Assembly (NCBI GenBank): GCA_029204225.1
Contig: CM055095.1
Coordinates: 61,237,910-61,301,909 of the forward strand
From: Diphasiastrum complanatum
Taxonomy: Eukaryota; Streptophyta; Lycopodiopsida; Lycopodiales; Lycopodiaceae
Direction of reading: 5' to 3'
Length of the DNA: 64,000 bases
The notes under the pieces were generated by a model. It saw only the letters and a program-made list of their open reading frames with translations, did not search any database and was not told the DNA's origin. Numbering within the stretch: the stretch's first letter is position 1; every line of letters starts with the position of its first letter. Below, piece by piece: positions 60,201 through 64,000 of the stretch. The position numbers and the translations under genes are program-made.

Positions 60201-63200
60201 TGAACGGCAGAAAGTTGAACCTTAAGCTCACCCTATGAAATAGGCATTTATCTCTATGACCTGGTGAAGAGTCTCATGTAGAGAAGATTAAAACATCACC
60301 ATTGGAAGAGGAACGACAAGGTGTTTTCAAGTGTTAGAAGTGGGAAAAATAATCAAAGAGCGAATACTTGAGGAAGAGGACTATCGTCGTCACCCCGACT
60401 GGGCTCAAAGAACACCAACCACACAAACAAACAGGACATACCCACTATAGATGTGAAAAAAATTCCAGCTCAATGCACATCCATCACATTGGAGGTAGAA
60501 GAACTCTTGTACAGAGAAATACCCCTTCTGTGTAACAACAAGCTATTTGGTTGTCATAAATTGACTATAGCACACGTATTTGATACATCAGAAAAAAAAT
60601 TCCCTTCGAAGAGAAAACTTTTCTATATGACACCACGTAGGTGCATGACAAGCTATTTGGCTGTGGGAACACGATATCGCCTACATATGCGACAAGCTAT
60701 TTGGTTGTGGGCAAATGGGCTAGGGTTAGGGTGTATCCGATAGAATGAAACCATACAAAATGAATCTGATCGATGCTGCAAAATGGATTGCTTAAAAAAA
60801 CCCTGCCAGCAAAGGAATGATGCATTAACGGACACAATCTGACGCAATCTGATAATCTCCCAAATAAGTCCCACAACCAATAGCAAAGGCAAGAGTTCTC
60901 TCACAAAGAATCCAAGCAAAACCAAATCACTAAATAAATGTAGACAAGGCCTATTAATAGTTCCTTAAGGAACCCTGAAAGCAGGATTGATACTCAAGAA
61001 AGGCAGTACTTTTTGAGGGAAAATGGTGTGCCCTCATGCAGGTGATTAACTAATAGAAGTTGGGGGCCTTTGGCTAGTCCTAAACATAAATGCACAAAAA
61101 ATGTATTTGGTCATGTACACGAATAAAAAGGGTTCATGGCGAATACATGAATAAAAGAGGTATATGTGTAAAATAGCATGGCGAGGTGAGTAAAACAAGA
61201 CAAGTCGATAACTGCCTTGATATAATGATTTAAAGTTTAAAGCAATTAGTATGCAAGGCTGATCACAATATTGCAGTCTTACTTGAAGCTGCCATATCAA
61301 AATATGTGCAAATAGATTACTCCTCCTGGCAGCAACCAGCAGGTATCCTTCAACCAAACCCTACACAAAAATCTGGTAAAGTTAAATGCATACAACTTAG
61401 CAATCAGATTTAACTTTTATTGATAGATCAAAAAACTGATTCTCCCAGTCTCAACAAACAAAAACTTGGAATAACGTCAAATTTGCAACAAGCTCAAATG
61501 AAATTCAATGAGTCTTCTGTGACAGTGATACATTGAAGTGAACTTCATACTGTGCAGCACGAAGCTGAATAGCGAGGAAATGTAGACTAAGAGAGTGTAG
61601 CTATGATTCTATGAACTCGGTGTCCCGTAAACCAACAGCAAAAGCATTTGACAGGACTTCATGATTCATGCAAAAGTTTTGAAAAGGACCTTACCCCTTC
61701 ATCATAACGAAGAGCTTGTACCAGCTGTGGCATGAAAAATGTCACTCTTTCAGGCGGATATGACTCCATCACTCGAAGAACATATGCCATAACTCTTGGG
61801 TGGCCCTTGTAAGGAGGTGTAAGAAACTCCAGAGCACAAGTAATTGAACAAGGAGCCCAGTGAGGTAATTTTTGAAGTACAGGTGAATCATCATCCACAG
61901 CCTTTGGAGTAACAAAATACGGAAGGGCTTCAGGTATGTCAGTCAACTCGGAAATGTGTGCCTGTTTTCAATAGACAGATTATACTGTTATTTGCTGACA
62001 GTATGGATTGAGGTGGGCAATGAACATGTGAAAAGAATGTTGGGAATACTATTAACAATCTTCGATAAGGTAACATTTTCCACCTGAAAAACTTAACTTC
62101 CAGTTCATTAAGATCTATCATTTCAGGAAGATTACAATTAGCATGCCAACACAAAGTATGACAGAAATTTTAGAAATTCTTTTGACTTCAATTTAGTATA
62201 TTTGCAGAAAATCAAAAGAAACCAAATATTGAGACCAAACTTAAGCCCTTTCCAGGTAAGGGCTGGTAATTCTAGCTCATAAGGTGTGGGCTGTGGCATC
62301 ACCTGCAAGAGTCCTTTTAGTGGGCGCACTTCCAGATAAACTGGAGAAAGAATGGCCCTGATGCTTGCCGAGCATGCTGCCCGGCAGGACACATGGAGAA
62401 AGAGTAGGCGTGGGAGGAAGACAGTTTCTCATAATTTTCAGGTTTTTGCAAAGTTTACTTTAGATAGATAGCTGGGAGGCTAAGAAAACAGTAAAAACCG
62501 CACTGACCTGGACCATTGCTGTAACTTCTGCTCTCAAATTTGTGACAGTTGGAAATCTTGAGACAAAAGTAAGAGCAATACGAGGATCTACTCCCCATGC
62601 TATCTTTGCATACTCAACCCATCTTTCTGAATTGACACGTATGCGAGGAACAGAAAATTCTCTGGCAGATCCACAAACACAGAGCACTAACTAAGTAACT
62701 GAAATCAGAAAATTACTGATTTTCCAACATTCAAAACTGCTGATGGTGGAGTGAACTTTACTGGCATCTACCAGATCTTTTTTGAAATGTAAGAGATGAA
62801 AATGGCAGGAAAAGTGACTATATAATCCATGACTATTCATTACCTAAGAGGATAAGCCCATGTATCCAATCTGTCTGCTTCGTGCTGGCACAACATCAGT
62901 AATAACTGTCTTCTTTTCTCCCTTGCACTACTATAGTTCTCAATTTTCCCCCAAACAGGGTGAGTGCTATCTGACTACAGCTAACACAAGAAACACCAAT
63001 CAGAGTACAACCTAGTGACTCTAAGGAGAAGAAAAATATTTCTAAATCATAATCAGCTATGACAAGTACAAGATCACCCAACGATCATAAACATGACCAG
63101 ATGCTTCAAACCACTATTTTTAACACTGCAATGGTCATTTTACCTGCCCTTTGAGATTGCTCAGGCCCAGGTGTCCATTGTCAGAACCATGTCCTTGAAC

Positions 63201-63702
63201 ATTCATGTCTACACTAAGAGGAACTTCTGGCTTATCTAATGCTAAATTCTGCACAAATACAGACATGGTCTGTGCTTCTGCTTGAGCTGTGCCTTCTAGT
63301 TTGGAATCATACCATCCTGGCTCCACTGCAAACCAGGCCAATGCAGCTCTGCAAAAGGCACATATGAGAAAGTTAAAACCATGATCTCAACAAAAAAGCA
63401 TTTTCAGCAGGACTTTCTACACAACTTGTATTAACTGCTTATGGTGCACATTTTAACTCTTTTAATATTTAGTAGAATAAGTAACAGTCAACGCATGAGA
63501 AATCCAGTTGATAACTTTTGTCTTGTCAGCAGACAGACTATTGAGAAAATCAAATGATGAATGATCTTTTATAGATGGCAAATAGCTTACCCCTGCCACA
63601 TTTCATTCCATTGCTGACTAACAAACTTTGATATATCAGGTTTACATGTCTTGTAATCAAAATAGGGTCTCACTTCATGAATAGGGCCGTTAACTATATC
63701 AA
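40228..63702 (-). CDS. PI4KA1: Phosphatidylinositol 4-kinase alpha, C-terminal 712 codons (gene continues right)
   Basis: Minus-strand gene; 13 exons in the window: 63702-63591, 63348-63144, 62974-62844, 62661-62508, 61961-61695, 61360-61283, 56166-56113, 52247-52075, 51770-51575, 51286-51146, 45783-45575, 45412-45251, 40486-40228. All have GT-AG borders and join in phase to a TAA at 40230-40228. The enzyme phosphorylates phosphatidylinositol at position 4 to make plasma-membrane PI4P, in a complex with EFR3/TTC7-like partners. Visible parts: helical lipid-kinase unique region ([41 protein letters not shown]), an acidic linker, and the catalytic domain ([24 protein letters not shown], catalytic loop KDRHNGNLL, activation start [11 protein letters not shown]-terminal [19 protein letters not shown]). 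The family is about 2000 residues, so this is the last third. It appears intact and functional. Introns of 3.9-5.4 kb carry transposon fragments. Confidence 0.95.
42844..42890 (-). repeat. TC microsatellite tail of LINE copy 3
   Basis: About 23 GA units on the plus strand (TC on the minus), directly after AATAAAGC of the LINE. Confidence 0.9.
42911..42922 (-). other. 3' terminal hairpin of LINE copy 3
   Basis: Minus strand CACCC-AC-GGGTG, at the same place as ATGCC/GGCAT in copies 1 and 2, between GTCTTAT and AAAAGACGTTAATAAAGC. Three of five stem pairs differ and all stay paired. Confidence 0.6.
43247..44301 (-). pseudogene. LINE copy 3 RT middle and C-terminal part
   Basis: Starts [20 protein letters not shown] and goes through a degraded VKQGCPL region and YIDDLERLI (near 44190). 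The active site reads YAND near 44115 instead of YADD. The C-terminal region shows [20 protein letters not shown] near 43575, a [20 protein letters not shown] segment near 43470 and [10 protein letters not shown]. Frames shift several times. The order and wording match ORF2 of copy 1. Confidence 0.8.
44302..44694 (-). pseudogene. LINE copy 3 ORF1 N-terminal part
   Basis: Lysine/arginine-rich start ([19 protein letters not shown]) followed by a predicted coiled coil ([40 protein letters not shown]). The RRM-like core known from copies 1 and 2 is missing: after about TKASMS the sequence passes directly into RT. Confidence 0.7.
45187..45240 (-). repeat. TC microsatellite at splice donor of PI4K alpha exon 12
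   Basis: About 27 GA units on the plus strand (TC in the transcript), beginning ten bases after the GT donor at 45250-45249. It is a long pyrimidine tract at an unusual position. LINE copy 3 lies further inside the same intron. Confidence 0.95.
45251..45412 (-). CDS. PI4KA1: PI4K alpha window exon 12
   Basis: [44 protein letters not shown]. Acceptor ccag, donor gtttaa. Contains the metal-binding DFG. A TC microsatellite starts about ten bases inside the following intron. Confidence 0.96.
45575..45783 (-). CDS. PI4KA1: PI4K alpha window exon 11
   Basis: [43 protein letters not shown]. Acceptor ttag, donor gtataa. Carries the catalytic loop DRHNGN. Confidence 0.97.
45784..51145 (-). other. 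PI4K alpha intron 10, nothing recognised
   Basis: 5.36 kb. I see no transposon protein, RNA gene or long repeat. A 17-base motif aacttgactcaacttgc occurs twice near 49068 and 49118. Confidence 0.5.
51146..51286 (-). CDS. PI4KA1: PI4K alpha window exon 10
   Basis: [39 protein letters not shown]. Acceptor ctag, donor gtaagt. The GDDCRQD motif is diagnostic of type III PI4-kinases. Confidence 0.97.
51575..51770 (-). CDS. PI4KA1: PI4K alpha window exon 9
   Basis: [47 protein letters not shown]. Acceptor acag, donor gtttga. N-lobe of the catalytic domain. Confidence 0.96.
52075..52247 (-). CDS. PI4KA1: PI4K alpha window exon 8
   Basis: [45 protein letters not shown]. Acceptor ttcag, donor gtacga. 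Confidence 0.95.
52248..56112 (-). other. PI4K alpha intron 7 with gypsy 3' end
   Basis: 3.87 kb intron. Its right half (about 54540-55700) holds the 3' end of a minus-strand gypsy element; 52248-54540 shows nothing recognisable. Confidence 0.6.
54540..55700 (-). pseudogene. Ty3/gypsy integrase tail, chromodomain-like end and LTR piece
   Basis: Minus strand: [16 protein letters not shown] near 55455, [10 protein letters not shown] in a second frame, then [10 protein letters not shown] near 55335 and [14 protein letters not shown] near 55270. This is the GPY/F-type integrase tail. Further on, [11 protein letters not shown] near 55090 resembles a chromodomain end. Below 54970 follows a stretch (54745-54965) that recurs at 61015-61217, probably LTR sequence. 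Heavily mutated. Confidence 0.55.
56113..56166 (-). CDS. PI4KA1: PI4K alpha window exon 7 (54-bp linker exon)
   Basis: 18 codons, [18 protein letters not shown]. Acceptor tgcag, donor gtaaaa. It continues QLQ of exon 6 as QLQGE, as expected in the family, and joins exon 8 in phase. It lies between gypsy fragments in the introns on both sides. Confidence 0.85.
56700..57600 (-). pseudogene. Ty3/gypsy gag end and reverse transcriptase fragment
   Basis: Minus strand: [14 protein letters not shown] near 57575 (gag-like), then [13 protein letters not shown] near 57232 and FVSPILPV-like remains, [20 protein letters not shown] near 56920, [19 protein letters not shown] near 56860, and [19 protein letters not shown] near 56790. 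These are the motifs around and after the RT active site. Several deletions and stops are present. Confidence 0.7.
59150..60080 (-). pseudogene. Ty3/gypsy gag scrap and integrase core
   Basis: Minus strand: [14 protein letters not shown] near 60040 (gag-like), then [20 protein letters not shown] near 59860, [18 protein letters not shown] near 59780, [12 protein letters not shown] near 59690, EWDQHLRLA near 59600. These are the integrase D-D-E core motifs. RT motifs expected between gag and integrase are absent here and lie instead downstream at 57250-56700. Confidence 0.65.
61015..61217 (-). repeat. LTR-like piece shared with 54745-54965
   Basis: Both pieces contain gagggaaaat, taactaata-aagttggg, ccta-a-ataaatgca, gtaca-gaataaaaagg and gg-gaggcgag/ggcgaggtgag in the same order and orientation. 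They flank the gypsy debris of introns 6 and 7, so they are probably LTR sequence of one family. Confidence 0.5.
61283..61360 (-). CDS. PI4KA1: PI4K alpha window exon 6
   Basis: [20 protein letters not shown] then LIWQLQ. Acceptor gtag, donor gtaaga. Confidence 0.95.
61695..61961 (-). CDS. PI4KA1: PI4K alpha window exon 5
   Basis: [69 protein letters not shown]. Acceptor acag, donor gtaagg. Core of the lipid-kinase unique (PIK helical) domain. Confidence 0.96.
62508..62661 (-). CDS. PI4KA1: PI4K alpha window exon 4
   Basis: [32 protein letters not shown], ending AEVTAMVQ. Acceptor ccag, donor gtcagt. Helical-repeat part of the kinase. Confidence 0.93.
62844..62974 (-). CDS. PI4KA1: PI4K alpha window exon 3
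   Basis: [20 protein letters not shown], then [19 protein letters not shown]. Acceptor gtag, donor gtaatg. Confidence 0.93.
63144..63348 (-). CDS. PI4KA1: PI4K alpha window exon 2
   Basis: Begins [14 protein letters not shown], then [15 protein letters not shown], and ends LSNLKGQ. Acceptor tgcag, donor gtaaaa. The 3' part is a poorly conserved linker. Confidence 0.92.
63591..63702 (-). CDS. PI4KA1: PI4K alpha window exon 1
   Basis: Encodes [19 protein letters not shown] and on to WNEMWQG. Acceptor caag, donor gtaagc. First exon visible; upstream exons lie beyond 64000. Confidence 0.85.
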
Positions 63703-64000
63703 CTTGAAAAATAAACTATGTGGAAGATTTCTCCAGCTACTGAGAGAGCTACCTGGCTTGTGCTTTAAGGAAAAAAGCACTTTAGCACCATTCTAGGGTG
63801 TCTAGCTAGACCTTATTTATCTACATCATTCAGGAGTTTGTTTAATGTTCCTAGGGTACAAGGACTCACTTAGTCCCCAAGAAGTACTGAAAAAGCTCTT
63901 AAAAAATTGACTAGTCCAACTTTTCTGTAGTGTTCACTTCAGCTCATGTTCATGTGAATCCTTTTTGGTTCATGTTGTGAGTCATGACTCCTTGTAGATC

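Larger units (their letters stand above)
56167..61282 (-). other. PI4K alpha intron 6 with gypsy fragments
   Basis: 5.12 kb intron, mostly minus-strand gypsy debris: LTR-like piece (61015-61217), gag and integrase core (60080-59150), gag end and RT (57600-56700). The remaining parts show no clear feature. Confidence 0.6.

Noticed and set aside
54500-61300. One intact gypsy element spanning introns 6 and 7
   Set aside because: A coding exon with good splice sites lies inside, and integrase motifs precede RT, so a single intact element does not fit.
62138-62392. Minus-strand frame of 84 codons between PI4K alpha exons 4 and 5
   Set aside because: No PI4K motif. Exons 4 and 5 join in phase without it and have good splice sites of their own.

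Overview
The window is nuclear DNA of a land plant. It holds two spliced host genes on the minus strand, embedded in retrotransposon wreckage. The evidence for a plant is plant-type Ty1/copia and Ty3/gypsy elements primed by initiator tRNA-Met, GT-AG introns of several kilobases filled with repeats, and two conserved plant housekeeping genes. The lineage cannot be fixed. The alpha PI4-kinase looks rather diverged from what I remember of flowering-plant proteins, and the LINE C-terminus is unusual, so a non-seed vascular plant such as a fern is possible, but that is a weak inference.

Layout. 1-3100: no recognised gene, one LTR-like fragment. 3120-13430: a transposon nest made of a nearly full-length but dead LINE (about 3120-8408), a second ORF1-only LINE placed head-to-tail after it (8409-13428), and a chromodomain gypsy element (8800-12378, target duplication CAAAC) inserted inside the second LINE. 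14412-16652 (minus): the first five coding exons of a NAP1-related (SET-like) histone chaperone; its C-terminal exons are not visible. 17200-22300: no gene, one LTR end with a primer site. 22440-34387: a chain of broken copia and gypsy elements (copia B, gypsy Tat, copia C, gypsy D), including a 1.9 kb inversion that reversed the 3' half of copia C and part of the gypsy it had entered. 34389-36560: a diverged repeat pair with a long CT/CA microsatellite. 36560-40227: nothing recognised. 40228-63702 (minus): the last 13 exons (712 codons, all in phase) of the alpha-type phosphatidylinositol 4-kinase. Its large introns carry a third LINE copy and several gypsy fragments; the gene runs off the right edge.

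The two host genes are not functionally linked. NRP is a nuclear chaperone for histones H2A/H2B. PI4K alpha makes PI4P at the plasma membrane. Every transposon copy is defective, through frameshifts, stops, lost catalytic residues or deletions.

The most interesting points are: (1) a copia/gypsy inversion that the target duplication and re-joined reading frame let one reconstruct; (2) a LINE family with a conserved 3' hairpin showing compensatory base changes, a (TC)n tail instead of poly(A), and CT tracts at or near its 5' ends; (3) internally deleted derivatives of that LINE; (4) a TC microsatellite lying about ten bases inside a splice donor of the kinase gene.
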